Notes: generated by a model not told the origin, from the letters alone. Counted from the stretch's first letter, positions 16,614 through 24,875 are shown. The stretch is DNA of 42,128 bases from Mogibacterium diversum_A (GCF_938028775.1 NZ_CALIZG010000016.1:1-42128); one strand, 5' to 3'. Numbers and translations are program-made.

Positions 16614-17654
16614 TTATCCTTCGATAATTACGCCTTCGTCTCCTTTAACGATTTCTCCGATTACATACGCCTTCTCGCCAGCACCGTTAATAATCTCGAG
16701 TGCCCTCTCAGAGTCCTCACGAGGCACAACTACAGTCATACCTACACCCATGTTGTAGGTGTTGAACATATCGCGCTCTGGGATGTTCCCTGTCTCAGCT
16801 AGTACCTTGAAAATCGCTGGTATCTCAAGGCTGTTCTTGTCTATCTTAGCTGTCATGCCTTCTGGTAGTGCGCGAGGAATATTCTCGTAAAAACCTCCGC
16901 CCGTGATATGCATTACTGCATGCGGAGTCATCTCCTTGAATAGCTCAGTCATCGGCTTAACGTAAATCTTGGTTGGCTCGATAAGTGCCTCGCCTAGGGA
17001 CTTCCCACCGAGGTCGTCTCTCTTTGCCGTGAGATCTACGTTCTCAACGTCGAAAACCTTTCTGACTAGCGAATATCCATTTGAATGAATTCCCGATGAT
17101 GCGATTCCGATTATGACATCACCCTCGCTCACCTTCTCTATATCGATAACCTTGCTCTTATCTACGATTCCAACCGCAAATCCAGCTAGGTCATACTCGT
17201 CTTCAGGATAGAAGCCTGGCATCTCAGCAGTCTCGCCACCGATTAGGCAGCACTCGGACTGGATGCAGCCATCGGCAACACCCTTTACGATGGACGCTAT
17301 TTTCTCAGGAACGTTCTTGCCACAAGCTATATAGTCGAGGAAGAACAGAGGCTTTGCACCCACGCAGATGATGTCATTAACGCACATTGCAACGCAGTCA
17401 ATACCCACCGTGTCGTGCTTATCCTGCAGGAAAGCGAGTTTTAACTTAGTTCCCACGCCGTCGGTTCCACTTACTAGGATAGGCTCGCTCATACCTGTGA
17501 GATCTGGCTGCAGCAGTCCACCGAAACCACCTACAGGAGCTGTATTTCCGAACTTCATGGTCTTGCCAACGTGTTCCTTCATGAGCTCTACCGCTCTATA
17601 TCCGCTGGTGATGTCTACTCCCGCTTCCTTGTAGCTCTCGCTCTGGCTCTTCAT
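16614..17654 (-). CDS. purM: Phosphoribosylformylglycinamidine cyclo-ligase (AIR synthetase)
   Basis: This 346-residue enzyme closes the imidazole ring, converting FGAM and ATP to AIR. Characteristic segments are the N-terminal YKEAGVDITSGYRAVE, DGVGTKLKLAF (about 65-75), GIDCVAMCVNDIICVGAKPL (about 84-103) and the central GGETAEMPGFY (about 139-149). MHITGGGFYENIPR lies in the C-terminal half. The start lies one base after the purF stop, with AGGAG overlapping the end of purF. The length matches the family norm. Confidence 0.96.
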   Translation of the reverse strand: MKSQSESYKEAGVDITSGYRAVELMKEHVGKTMKFGNTAPVGGFGGLLQPDLTGMSEPILVSGTDGVGTKLKLAFLQDKHDTVGIDCVAMCVNDIICVGAKPLFFLDYIACGKNVPEKIASIVKGVADGCIQSECCLIGGETAEMPGFYPEDEYDLAGFAVGIVDKSKVIDIEKVSEGDVIIGIASSGIHSNGYSLVRKVFDVENVDLTAKRDDLGGKSLGEALIEPTKIYVKPMTELFKEMTPHAVMHITGGGFYENIPRALPEGMTAKIDKNSLEIPAIFKVLAETGNIPERDMFNTYNMGVGMTVVVPREDSERALEIINGAGEKAYVIGEIVKGDEGVIIEG

Positions 17655-17655
17655 C

Positions 17656-19098
17656 TTAGTTCTCCTTTTTCTTGCTTTCGCTTAGCTTAGTCTCGAATTT
17701 GAATTTTCCTGTGGTCGCTCTACCAGCTGGATACTCGCCACCAAAACATGCATCGCAGTATCCAACGTTAGGAGCTGTTCCGATCATCTCATGAAGTCTT
17801 TCCATCTTAAGAAATCCGATTGAGTCGCAGCCGATTAGCGTGCAAATCTCATCCACGGTATGGTTCGCAGCTATAAGCTGTGACTTGTCCGACACGTCGG
17901 TGCCATAGTAACATTCATCAACGAACGGAGGTGCTGTCAGCATGAGGTGAACTTCTTTTGCCCCTGCATGTCTGAGCTTCTCGACGATATTCCTTGAAGT
18001 CGTTCCTCTAACGATGGAGTCGTCGATCATGACAACCCTCTTACCTCTCACAGTCTCTTCGATTACGTTGAGCTTGATGTTTACAAGTTTCTCACGCTGT
18101 GCCTGTCCAGGTGCGATAAATGTTCGGCCGATGTACTTGTTCTTTACAAAGCCCATGCCGTAAGGAATTCCAGACTCGCGCGCATATCCTACAGCTGCAT
18201 CAAGTCCTGAGTCAGGTACTCCGATTACGATGTCCGCATCGACTGGATAGTCAATCGCCAGTGCCCTACCAGCTTCAACTCTAGCGCGGTGAACGCTTAT
18301 GCCGTCAATCTTGGAGTCTGGCCTTGCGAAATAGATATATTCAAATATGCAGATTGACTTAGAATTCTTATTACAGTGATCCTTGATGCTGCGAATACCA
18401 TCATGGTTGAAAATAACTATTTCACCAGGCTCTATGTCTCTGACGAATTTTGCTCCTACAGCATCGAGTGCACATGACTCGGACGCCACGACATATCTGC
18501 CGTCTTCTGTGAGACCGTAACATAGTGGCCTAAAGCCCCTATCGTCACGAACGGCGATTAACTTATTAGGTGACATCACACACAGCGAATATGCACCTTT
18601 TAACCTATGCATCGCTGCATTGATCGCATTCTCTATACAATCTGTGCGGAGTCTCTCCTTGGTGATCAGATATGCGATTACCTCAGTGTCACTTGTGGTC
18701 TGGAAGATAGAGCCCTCAAGTTCAAGCTCTCTTCTCAAATCGCCGGAATTTACGATATTGCCGTTATGTGCGACAGCCATGCTTCCCTTGATGTGATTTA
18801 CAACTATAGGCTGAGCATTTGCACGCTCATTCTTACCCGTAGTTCCGTAGCGCACATGACCGACAGCGAGGCTTCCAACCCCTAGCTCATCGAGAGTGCT
18901 GTTGTTAAACACATCGTTTACCAGGCCCAAATCCTTGTGGCTGGCAAATACACCATCATCGTTAACCACTATTCCGCAGCTCTCCTGTCCGCGGTGCTGC
19001 AGCGAGTAAAGGCCATAATAGACAGTTCTGCCTATCTCATACGTCTCCCTTGGAGAGAAAACGCCCACTACTCCACATTCTTCTCTTAACTCACTCAT
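17656..19098 (-). CDS. purF: Amidophosphoribosyltransferase (glutamine PRPP amidotransferase)
   Basis: This 480-residue enzyme carries out the committed step, PRPP plus glutamine to phosphoribosylamine. The first seven residues (MSELREE) are a propeptide; C8 becomes the N-terminal nucleophile after processing. The glutaminase domain shows GLYSLQHRGQES and GHVRYGTTG. The phosphoribosyltransferase domain has the PRPP loop VVMIDDSIVRGTTS (about 354-367). Cysteines in SICIFEYIYF, DECYYG and YCDACFGG match the four ligands of the Bacillus-type [4Fe-4S] cluster, so it is the oxygen-labile class. AGGA lies about 6 bases before the ATG. It is 111 bases downstream of purE. Confidence 0.96.
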   Translation of the reverse strand: MSELREECGVVGVFSPRETYEIGRTVYYGLYSLQHRGQESCGIVVNDDGVFASHKDLGLVNDVFNNSTLDELGVGSLAVGHVRYGTTGKNERANAQPIVVNHIKGSMAVAHNGNIVNSGDLRRELELEGSIFQTTSDTEVIAYLITKERLRTDCIENAINAAMHRLKGAYSLCVMSPNKLIAVRDDRGFRPLCYGLTEDGRYVVASESCALDAVGAKFVRDIEPGEIVIFNHDGIRSIKDHCNKNSKSICIFEYIYFARPDSKIDGISVHRARVEAGRALAIDYPVDADIVIGVPDSGLDAAVGYARESGIPYGMGFVKNKYIGRTFIAPGQAQREKLVNIKLNVIEETVRGKRVVMIDDSIVRGTTSRNIVEKLRHAGAKEVHLMLTAPPFVDECYYGTDVSDKSQLIAANHTVDEICTLIGCDSIGFLKMERLHEMIGTAPNVGYCDACFGGEYPAGRATTGKFKFETKLSESKKKEN

Positions 19099-19209
19099 AC
19101 TGTTCCTAACCTTAAATATAATCTGTTAAATACTTTTGATTTATCTGTTGAAATCCGTGTATTCTAATCGCCTTTAGCCAATTCTTAAGTCTCCACAACT
19201 AAGCAAATT

Positions 19210-19701
19210 TTAGTTGAATTTTGCGCATACTGCAGCATCCTTCTCAATTACTGCATCGTGTGCCTTTTTGCGCTCTTCTCTGAGCTTGATCCTAAGCTGT
19301 TCATCGGAAACCGCGAGAATTTCAGCTGCGAATATAGCTGCATTCTTAGCGCCGTCTATTGCAATGGATGCAACAGGGATTCCCGGTGGCATCTGGACAG
19401 TGGATAAGAGTGCGTCCATTCCATCAAGTGCGGAAGCCTTAATCGGAATTCCAACTACTGGCAGGACTGTATTTGCCGCAAGAACTCCACCGAGATGTGC
19501 TGCCTTGCCTGCTGCAGAAATTATAACCCCAAAGCCATTCTCTTCAGCAGTCTTTGCAAATCCAATCGCTTCATCTGGTGTTCTGTGCGCAGAGTACACG
19601 TGAACCTCTGTCGGTATTTCATATTTCTTTAGCTCATCGATACATTTCTCAACTACTGGCAGATCGCTGTCGCTACCCATGATTACTGCTACTTTTTTCA
19701 T
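19210..19701 (-). CDS. purE: N5-carboxyaminoimidazole ribonucleotide mutase, class I PurE
   Basis: This 163-residue enzyme rearranges N5-CAIR to CAIR. It has the N-terminal VAVIMGSDSDLP phosphate-binding loop, the VHVYSAHRTPDEA segment with the catalytic histidine, and AAHLGGVLAA with SVQMPPG/TVQMPPGIPVA later. The open frame extends 11 codons further, but the ATG at 19701 matches the family N-terminus and has GGAGG 10 bases upstream. PurK, the partner that makes N5-CAIR, is not in the window. It is the first gene of the pur operon, behind a leader of about 130 bases. Confidence 0.95.
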   Translation of the reverse strand: MKKVAVIMGSDSDLPVVEKCIDELKKYEIPTEVHVYSAHRTPDEAIGFAKTAEENGFGVIISAAGKAAHLGGVLAANTVLPVVGIPIKASALDGMDALLSTVQMPPGIPVASIAIDGAKNAAIFAAEILAVSDEQLRIKLREERKKAHDAVIEKDAAVCAKFN

Positions 19702-19838
19702 AATTCTCTTACCTCCATCTTTAATTATCAACACGAGAGTCTTTTACTCGCCTTTAATCAACATGTTTCTAACGCTCTAGCAGCCGATAATTTCAGCTTC
19801 CTCAGTGCGGATACAATCTCTATTTATGTCGTAATTTA
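19702..19838 (-). other. Leader region of the pur operon
   Basis: About 130 bases separate the predicted start of transcription from the purE ATG. The minus strand contains an AGCTGA/TCGGCT hairpin (loop 5) and weaker pairings such as GAGT/ACTC near 19735. I see no xpt-type purine aptamer core, ykkC/PRPP core or T-box element. Its length suggests RNA-level control, but this is not shown. Confidence 0.3.
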
Positions 19839-19866
19839 AATTTATCACATGCGTCATCAATGTCAA
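19839..19866 (-). promoter_or_regulatory. Promoter of the pur operon
   Basis: On the minus strand, a perfect TTGACA (19861-19866), a 16-base spacer and TAAATT (19839-19844) preceded by an extended -10 TGA. It lies about 140 bases before purE. Strong -35 and extended -10 elements support activity. Confidence 0.6.
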
Positions 19867-19940
19867 CAATCAAGGCTTTCTAAATCCGTATTTTATTGTG
19901 TCTATTGTAGGTTTTTATGCGGAATTTCAGTGTTTTGCCG

Positions 19941-19980
19941 AAGTATCTCCGAACATTTGAGTATAACCGTTCGTATTTTA
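19941..19980 (-). promoter_or_regulatory. PurR-box-like inverted pair upstream of the pur promoter
   Basis: CCGAACATT on the plus strand (core CGAAC 19950-19954) and ATACGAAC on the minus strand (core GTTCG 19969-19973) form an inverted pair. Each resembles the Bacillus PurBox consensus around CGAAC. The spacing between cores is 14 bases, shorter than the classic arrangement, and the pair lies about 85 bases upstream of the -35. The call is tentative. Confidence 0.35.
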
Positions 19981-20009
19981 TGCGTTTTTAAAGTTTTTGC
20001 ATTATTGCA

Positions 20010-20039
20010 TTATAAAAGGGATTGGCGCTGCCAATCCCT
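20010..20039 (-). terminator. Rho-independent terminator of the small membrane protein gene
   Basis: AGGGATTGGC and GCCAATCCCT form a perfect 10-bp stem with a 3-base loop, followed on the minus strand by TTTTATAAT. It lies 29 bases after the stop of the gene at 20068-20319, and upstream of the pur control region. Confidence 0.85.
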
Positions 20040-20067
20040 AGTCGATATTAATTAAATGTAGTTTCCG

Positions 20068-20319
20068 CTATGCCATTATAGTTGATATTATAGCGAATGC
20101 TATTGCTGATGCACTAAAGCAGTAGAACATAATCGCGAATGCTAAGGAGCTTTTCTCGCCATAAGACTTGTAGTCAATCGTGTTATATACACCTATAATT
20201 ACATACGCCACTGCTGTAAAGGCATATTTTATTGATTCATTTTTGAGTGATATGGCACATATAACTGATACGAGAAACAATACACATATACCAAATTTTA
20301 ACATCATTCTTTTAGACAT
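20068..20319 (-). CDS. Small hypothetical membrane protein
   Basis: I do not recognise this 83-residue protein. It has three hydrophobic segments at about 8-25, 32-46 and 58-81, with the charged stretch DYKSYGEKSS between the second and third. The ATG at 20319 was chosen because AAGGTG lies 6 bases upstream; six further in-frame codons upstream have no better site. Its 3' half is echoed at 20514-20550, where a diverged fragment encodes the same FYCFSASAI peptide, so the gene was once duplicated. A strong terminator follows. A small membrane or immunity-type role is possible but unsupported. Confidence 0.65.
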   Translation of the reverse strand: MSKRMMLKFGICVLFLVSVICAISLKNESIKYAFTAVAYVIIGVYNTIDYKSYGEKSSLAFAIMFYCFSASAIAFAIISTIMA

Positions 20320-20323
20320 AATA

Positions 20324-20527
20324 TCACCTTCTTTCATCTAGAAGGAGCATTGATTTATTATCAACACCTAGAACTGATGCACCGAAATTCATAAGCGTTG
20401 CACCTGTACCTCTCCACAACTCTCTTGAAAATTTTGCACTTCTTAAAACTCTGACAGTTGATGTTCTATTTCGTTTTGCAATTGCTTGCGCTTTTTTAAC
20501 GACACCTATTAATCTATTGCCGACGCG
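20324..20527 (-). pseudogene. 67-codon open remnant without a start codon
   Basis: The minus strand is open for 67 codons ending at a TGA five bases before the next ATG. It encodes a basic segment (VVKKAQAIAKRNRTSTVRV) followed by LWRGTGATLMNFGASVLGV. No ATG, GTG or TTG exists near the beginning; the first candidate start is an internal TTG about 33 codons from the end. It therefore looks like the 3' end of a lost gene. The ribosome site of the small membrane protein gene overlaps its end. I do not recognise the protein. Confidence 0.4.
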
Positions 20528-20550
20528 CTAAAGCAGTAGAACATAATTGT
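20514..20550 (-). pseudogene. Fragment of a second copy of the small membrane protein gene
   Basis: This fragment matches 20100-20137 of the intact gene. Twenty consecutive bases, ATTATGTTCTACTGCTTTAG, are identical. The next codons differ only at third positions (AGC GCG TCG versus AGT GCA TCA), so both encode FYCFSASAI before the fragment breaks into stop codons. It begins just after the stop of the leucine-rich-repeat gene. The silent differences point to an old paralogue that evolved as protein before it was truncated. Confidence 0.6.
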
Positions 20551-20559
20551 AAATACCAG

Positions 20560-21633
20560 CTACATCCAACCATCAGGGAACAATTCCCGCCTGACTTTAT
20601 ATACATTTGATTCGCAAACTTTACCATGCGCTTCAATCGCTTGCGAAATCGCTTTGTTACGCTTCTCGCTGCTAGTATAGAACGCACACTTTTCTAGATT
20701 TTCATTTCTTAAGACAGGTAAAATCGTATCTACATCAAGCGTAGTAGGGCAGACAGTCTCAGTAACTGTTTTGATATGAGGAGCTGCCTCTAAGGATGTA
20801 AAGTCTAGAAGCCCCTTCATGTTTTCGAAACACAGATTCTCAATATGTGACTTAGACAGATTAGGCAAGTTCTTTACATTTGTTAGTTGCCCTATCTCAG
20901 CAGTGCGGAGATTTGGCAATCCTGCCAGTACCGATAAATTTTCAAGTTTCGCAAGTCTGAACAAATACAGCCCTGTAATCATTTCGTTTCCGTATATTCC
21001 TGATAAATCTCCAGCATTCCCTCCACTAATAGAAAGCCTCTTTAGTTTTGGCAGGCTATTTATATACGCGTACGACTCCGGTGTAATTCCGTGTAGCTTT
21101 AACGCTTGCAGCTGTTTAAGTTCAGATATAACTCCTAGGTTTTTACAGCACTTATGTAGGCTGAGTATCTCTAATTTGATGAAGCGATTAAGGTTCTTTA
21201 AGTCAAATGCCTTGCTTGAGATGTTAAGATCCAGAGATTTTAGACCTGAAGGAAGTCTTTTTAGAAAATCCTTGTCAGAAATCTTCGGGGCCTCTATGCA
21301 CAGGCTACGCAGATTGTTAAGTTCATACAGGACATCCAAATTCAAGATTTCTGTTGATGACTCGACAATTAGATGTCTAACCTCGCTCATACACTCAATA
21401 GCCTTGATATCACAGTCATGCGAACAATAGATCCGTAAGGTTGCATCTCTAAATTTAGCAAAATATCTTCTATTAAGTTCCTGCAGAGTAGCTGTGTCGA
21501 GTGGCATATAATTCGTCTGAAGGATAGTATCGCTCCTGCTCTCTGACACCAAGGTCTTTATATCTCTATCCGTTAGTGCACCTTCAAAACTTATAAACTT
21601 GTCTGCGTATGATACTCCCACGGACTCCTCCAT
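20560..21633 (-). CDS. Leucine-rich-repeat-like protein coupled to a two-component system
   Basis: This 357-residue protein has no signal peptide or membrane helix. From about residue 85 to 290 it shows degenerate repeats of roughly 20-25 residues with hydrophobic spacing typical of LRR proteins, such as NLRSLCIEA, GLKSLDLNIS, KLEILSLHKC, QLQALKLHGI and KLKRLSISGG. The N-terminal 80 residues and C-terminal 60 are not recognised. Two features suggest a cytosolic, protein-binding role: the absence of export signals, and coupling to the histidine kinase gene, whose stop is only 3 bases upstream. The ribosome site AGAGG overlaps the kinase end. It may modulate the kinase or respond to it; this is inference. 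Confidence 0.7.
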   Translation of the reverse strand: MEESVGVSYADKFISFEGALTDRDIKTLVSESRSDTILQTNYMPLDTATLQELNRRYFAKFRDATLRIYCSHDCDIKAIECMSEVRHLIVESSTEILNLDVLYELNNLRSLCIEAPKISDKDFLKRLPSGLKSLDLNISSKAFDLKNLNRFIKLEILSLHKCCKNLGVISELKQLQALKLHGITPESYAYINSLPKLKRLSISGGNAGDLSGIYGNEMITGLYLFRLAKLENLSVLAGLPNLRTAEIGQLTNVKNLPNLSKSHIENLCFENMKGLLDFTSLEAAPHIKTVTETVCPTTLDVDTILPVLRNENLEKCAFYTSSEKRNKAISQAIEAHGKVCESNVYKVRRELFPDGWM

Positions 21634-21636
21634 CTC

Positions 21637-23271
21637 CTACCTCTGCCCAACACGCGGAATCAGAACCCTCGCTTTAAACAGGTCTCCATCGATTCCCAGT
21701 CTGACATCTCCGTCCATCATGTGCATCAGGTCTCTGGCGATAGCAAGACCTAGTCCACTGCCCTCAGTATTTCTGGACTTGTCGCCTCGCTTAAATCTCT
21801 CCATCAGCTCATCTGGTTCCATATCGAGAGCATCTCTCGACACGTTGCTGATCTCGAGTGCAGCAAATTTGCCCATCTCTCTTACCTTCACATATGCTCT
21901 AGTCCCAGGCATGCTATACTTGCTGACATTGGTCAGCAGATTCTCGATTACACGCCATAGCATCTTCCCATCGGCATTTACGTATACGTGTTCATCGTTC
22001 TTTTCACAGTGAACCTCTACATCTGCGGCTACGAAGATATCGTTAAGCTCACCGACGACTTGCTGAGCCATACCGTTTAGGTCAATAACTTCAATATTGA
22101 TAGGCATGGCCCCACTTGATGCCTTAGTCGCTTCAAATAGGTCGCCGCTCAGTTTCTGAAGTCTCTTTGTCTTCTGATCGATAATCTCGAGGTAAGACAT
22201 CGCATCCGGACTATCGAGCCCTTGTATCTTGAGTAAATCTATGTAAGTAACCATCGATGTAAGTGGCGTCTTTAGATCATGCGATACGTTGGAAATGAGT
22301 TCGTTACGTAGCCTCTGGCTTCGCAGTTCATTTTCGAGGGCAATCTCTTCTGCCTTGGCGATTTCATTTATGTCATTTGCAAGACGCTCGAACTCGCCCC
22401 TATGTCTAACGACAACTTTCTTATCGAAGTCGCCTTCCTTAATAGCTCTTAGACCTTGTCTTACTCTAGCGTAGTCATGGTAGTACCGCGGAACGAATAT
22501 GATTATTAGAATCATCGCTACAAAAATCCATCCATGCCAGATATATACAGGTGCAAAAATCGCAATTATGAGGAGATATAGCCTCTTCATCGTGATATCC
22601 TTCGACACGAATATATTGTATATACCCATCAGAACTTTTCCGATGATTGAGCGTTCAAAGAAATCATCATTCTTGATGTTTTTTACTAGCGATGTGAGCA
22701 GAATCATCGCAAGGAGCAAGCAGATGGTCATCATCGCAAGCGAGCCGAAACCTTGCACCCACTCTGGTTTAAAGGTCGAATACTGTCTACCCAGCAGCAT
22801 ATCACTTTGCTTGGTGAGTTCCTTGACTGAAAATCCTTTCTTTACAATGGTCTTGAGTATGTGGTCAAGCGATTTTCCTGACGAGATATATACGTAGAAT
22901 ATTTCTTCCGAGGCAGCGACACCAACTCCCATTATAAAAATTCCTAGAATTCGTAGCTCCGGGAATATTCGGTCGAGCAGATTTAACTGAACCCTACCTT
23001 TTCTGTCATATTTGCCAGCGAAATATATCGCGAATATCACTCCCGCAATCGTAAAAGCACCGAACACTATGAGAAGTATGAAATTCGTCGTCAGTATGCC
23101 AACTAGCTTATTCTTGTCAACATATCTGTTGAAGTATTCGCTCGTATACGCCTCATATACGATAATTCTATTTGCTGAGACGATGAGGAACACCATGCTC
23201 ACAGTCGCCACCAAGGTGGCGAATTTGGATTTAAGTCCACGAAACTCGTCCCTTACGACTTGTTCCCTCAT
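21637..23271 (-). CDS. Membrane sensor histidine kinase
   Basis: This 544-residue sensor has about six hydrophobic segments (about 18-36, 58-85, 106-130, 177-196, 230-245 and 247-262). A loop at about 131-175 between the third and fourth is probably extracytoplasmic. A HAMP-like linker (about 265-310) leads to the dimerisation box SNVSHDLKTPLTSM with phospho-acceptor H331. The catalytic domain has NLLTNVSKYS (N box) and EGSGLGLAI (G box). It autophosphorylates and passes phosphate to the regulator encoded just upstream. Its ATG overlaps the regulator stop as TAATG, and the LRR gene follows after 3 bases, making a three-gene operon. The signal is unknown. Confidence 0.9.
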   Translation of the reverse strand: MREQVVRDEFRGLKSKFATLVATVSMVFLIVSANRIIVYEAYTSEYFNRYVDKNKLVGILTTNFILLIVFGAFTIAGVIFAIYFAGKYDRKGRVQLNLLDRIFPELRILGIFIMGVGVAASEEIFYVYISSGKSLDHILKTIVKKGFSVKELTKQSDMLLGRQYSTFKPEWVQGFGSLAMMTICLLLAMILLTSLVKNIKNDDFFERSIIGKVLMGIYNIFVSKDITMKRLYLLIIAIFAPVYIWHGWIFVAMILIIIFVPRYYHDYARVRQGLRAIKEGDFDKKVVVRHRGEFERLANDINEIAKAEEIALENELRSQRLRNELISNVSHDLKTPLTSMVTYIDLLKIQGLDSPDAMSYLEIIDQKTKRLQKLSGDLFEATKASSGAMPINIEVIDLNGMAQQVVGELNDIFVAADVEVHCEKNDEHVYVNADGKMLWRVIENLLTNVSKYSMPGTRAYVKVREMGKFAALEISNVSRDALDMEPDELMERFKRGDKSRNTEGSGLGLAIARDLMHMMDGDVRLGIDGDLFKARVLIPRVGQR

Positions 23272-23966
23272 TAGTTATCTCCTTCAAGCTTATATCCTGT
23301 GCCCCATACAACTTTGATGTATCTAGGGTCTTTAGGATTTATTTCAATCTTCTCTCTGATGTGTCTGATATGCACAGCAACTGTATTCTCCGGGTTGTAA
23401 GCAGGCTCATCCCATACGGATTCATATATCTGCTCCATTGAAAACACTCTGTCAGGACTCTGCGCTAAAAGCTTCAATATGCCAAATTCAGTAGCTGTCA
23501 ACGTGACACTTCGCCCGTCGACAGTAACTTTTTTGCTATTGTCATCCACGGTGAGTCCGCCCACTCTATAGATACCTTCTTCAGCTGACTCCTTTGCATT
23601 CCCGAACTGAGTATACCTGCGAAGCTGCGATTTAACTCTCGCAACAAGCTCCATTGGATTAAAAGGCTTGGTAACGTAATCATCTGCCCCGATATTGAGC
23701 CCGATAATCTTGTCATAATCCTCGGACTTTGCAGACAGCATGATAATAGGAATATCCTTTTCATTTCTAATCATCTGCGTCGCCTGAATTCCATCGAGCT
23801 TAGGCATCATAACGTCCATGATGGCGAGTTTAACATCCTCGCTTTTCACCACGTTAAGCGCTTCGAATCCGTCGTGGGCTTTCACAACCTCAAAGCCTTC
23901 ATTATTTAGATATATCTCTATAGCTCTAGCGATTTCTCTATCATCGTCACAAACTAGAATCTTCAC
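23271..23966 (-). CDS. OmpR/PhoB-family response regulator
   Basis: This 231-residue protein has a receiver domain (about 1-118) with the acidic patch CDDD (7-9), phospho-acceptor D51 in MDVMMP, and K100 in VTKPF. A winged-helix DNA-binding domain (about 130-230) ends with VRHIREKI/HIRHIREKI and VWGTGYKLE. The start codon is GTG at 23966, supported by AAGGAGGG 6 bases upstream. It is the first gene of the operon with the kinase and the LRR protein. A dyad at 24019-24050 upstream could be an autoregulatory site. Confidence 0.93.
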   Translation of the reverse strand: MKILVCDDDREIARAIEIYLNNEGFEVVKAHDGFEALNVVKSEDVKLAIMDVMMPKLDGIQATQMIRNEKDIPIIMLSAKSEDYDKIIGLNIGADDYVTKPFNPMELVARVKSQLRRYTQFGNAKESAEEGIYRVGGLTVDDNSKKVTVDGRSVTLTATEFGILKLLAQSPDRVFSMEQIYESVWDEPAYNPENTVAVHIRHIREKIEINPKDPRYIKVVWGTGYKLEGDN

Positions 23967-24018
23967 GGTATACCCTCCTTAAGTCATGTCTGTAATAGAA
24001 GTATATATCATTTGGCAT

Positions 24019-24050
24019 AAGAAATCCGATTGTATTTATTATGATTTCTT
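24019..24050 (-). promoter_or_regulatory. Perfect 8-bp dyad upstream of the response regulator gene
   Basis: AAGAAATC and GATTTCTT are separated by 16 bases, about 53 bases before the GTG start. A TATACT -10-like box lies downstream, near 23996-24001. No T-run follows, so it is not a terminator. It may be an operator for the two-component system. Confidence 0.3.
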
Positions 24051-24071
24051 TAAAATAAAATGTATTATTTG

Positions 24072-24110
24072 TACCAAAGGCCCGGCACATTATTAGTGGT
24101 GTACCGGACC
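24072..24110 (-). terminator. Terminator of the ABC exporter operon
   Basis: GGTCCGGTAC pairs with GTGCCGGGCC over 10 positions on the minus strand, using two G-T pairs, with a 12-base loop. The same positions are A-C mismatches on the plus strand, so the hairpin works for minus-strand transcripts. TTTGG follows. It lies about 97 bases after the ATPase stop. Confidence 0.6.
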
Positions 24111-24206
24111 TTGCTTTTATTATTTAATTTAATGCATATTTATTTAAATCTAGAGTTGCTATAGAGTTTTATATTTTCTAATTTCTTCATTACTAGTATT
24201 TCCGCT

Positions 24207-24875
24207 TCAAAACTCCTTGAGCATACCATCTTCTATTAGGTAATTTCTTTTGGCAATTTTTTTAAAATCAGCGTCGTGGCTCACAACTATAATCGTTTTA
24301 CCTTTTTCATTAAGTTCAATGAGTTTATTGGTGACAATATTTTTATTTTTTATATCCAAGGAACCTGTAGGTTCATCAGCTAACAATATATCATATGGTT
24401 TCACCATATTTCTTGCCATAGCAACTCGTTGCTGTTCCCCTCCTGATAGTTCATATACATATGCATTTATTTTATCTAGCACCCCTAATTCATTCAATGC
24501 TGAATTTATTATTTCTTCTTTGTTTCTCTCTTTAACATACCTTGTAGCTAATAACATGTTCTCCTTTACAGTCATCTTATCTACTAGAGCGAAATTCTGA
24601 AACAAATAGGCAATCTTCTCTCTTCTTAAAAGTTCTGCATCTTTCTTTTTCCTAGCAGGGTTTAGTTTAGAAAAACATTTATATTCACCACTATTGAAGT
24701 CCTCTAGCGCACCAATAATATTGAGTAATGTGGATTTTCCACTTCCACTCAAACCGTAAATGCAGATAAAATCTCCTTTATATATATCTAGGGTAATATT
24801 ATTTAAAACCTTATGATTATTATATCTCTTTGCTATATTTTTTAATGATATTTGTAGATTAGTCGAATCATTCAT
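24207..24875 (-). CDS. ABC transporter ATP-binding protein (MacB/bacteriocin-export type)
   Basis: This 222-residue ATPase has Walker A GLSGSGKST (41-49), Q-loop FQNF (about 93-96), signature LSGGEQQR (144-151), Walker B ILLADEPTGSLD (164-175) and the H-loop histidine H201. It energises the permease encoded immediately upstream; its ATG directly follows the permease stop. The sequence style (MacB/LolD-like, with ADEPTGSLD) and the DUF1430-like partner fit ATPases of bacteriocin-associated exporters. The gene is AT-rich compared with the purine genes and belongs to the accessory block. A terminator follows. Confidence 0.9.
   Translation of the reverse strand: MNDSTNLQISLKNIAKRYNNHKVLNNITLDIYKGDFICIYGLSGSGKSTLLNIIGALEDFNSGEYKCFSKLNPARKKKDAELLRREKIAYLFQNFALVDKMTVKENMLLATRYVKERNKEEIINSALNELGVLDKINAYVYELSGGEQQRVAMARNMVKPYDILLADEPTGSLDIKNKNIVTNKLIELNEKGKTIIVVSHDADFKKIAKRNYLIEDGMLKEF

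Noticed and set aside
19702..19860. Purine, PRPP or ykkC-type riboswitch before purE
   Set aside because: None of the core sequence blocks of these aptamers could be found on the minus strand.
20819..21430. Plus-strand open frame of 203 codons opposite the LRR gene
   Set aside because: The minus-strand frame has LRR periodicity, a ribosome site and operon coupling; the plus frame shows none of these.
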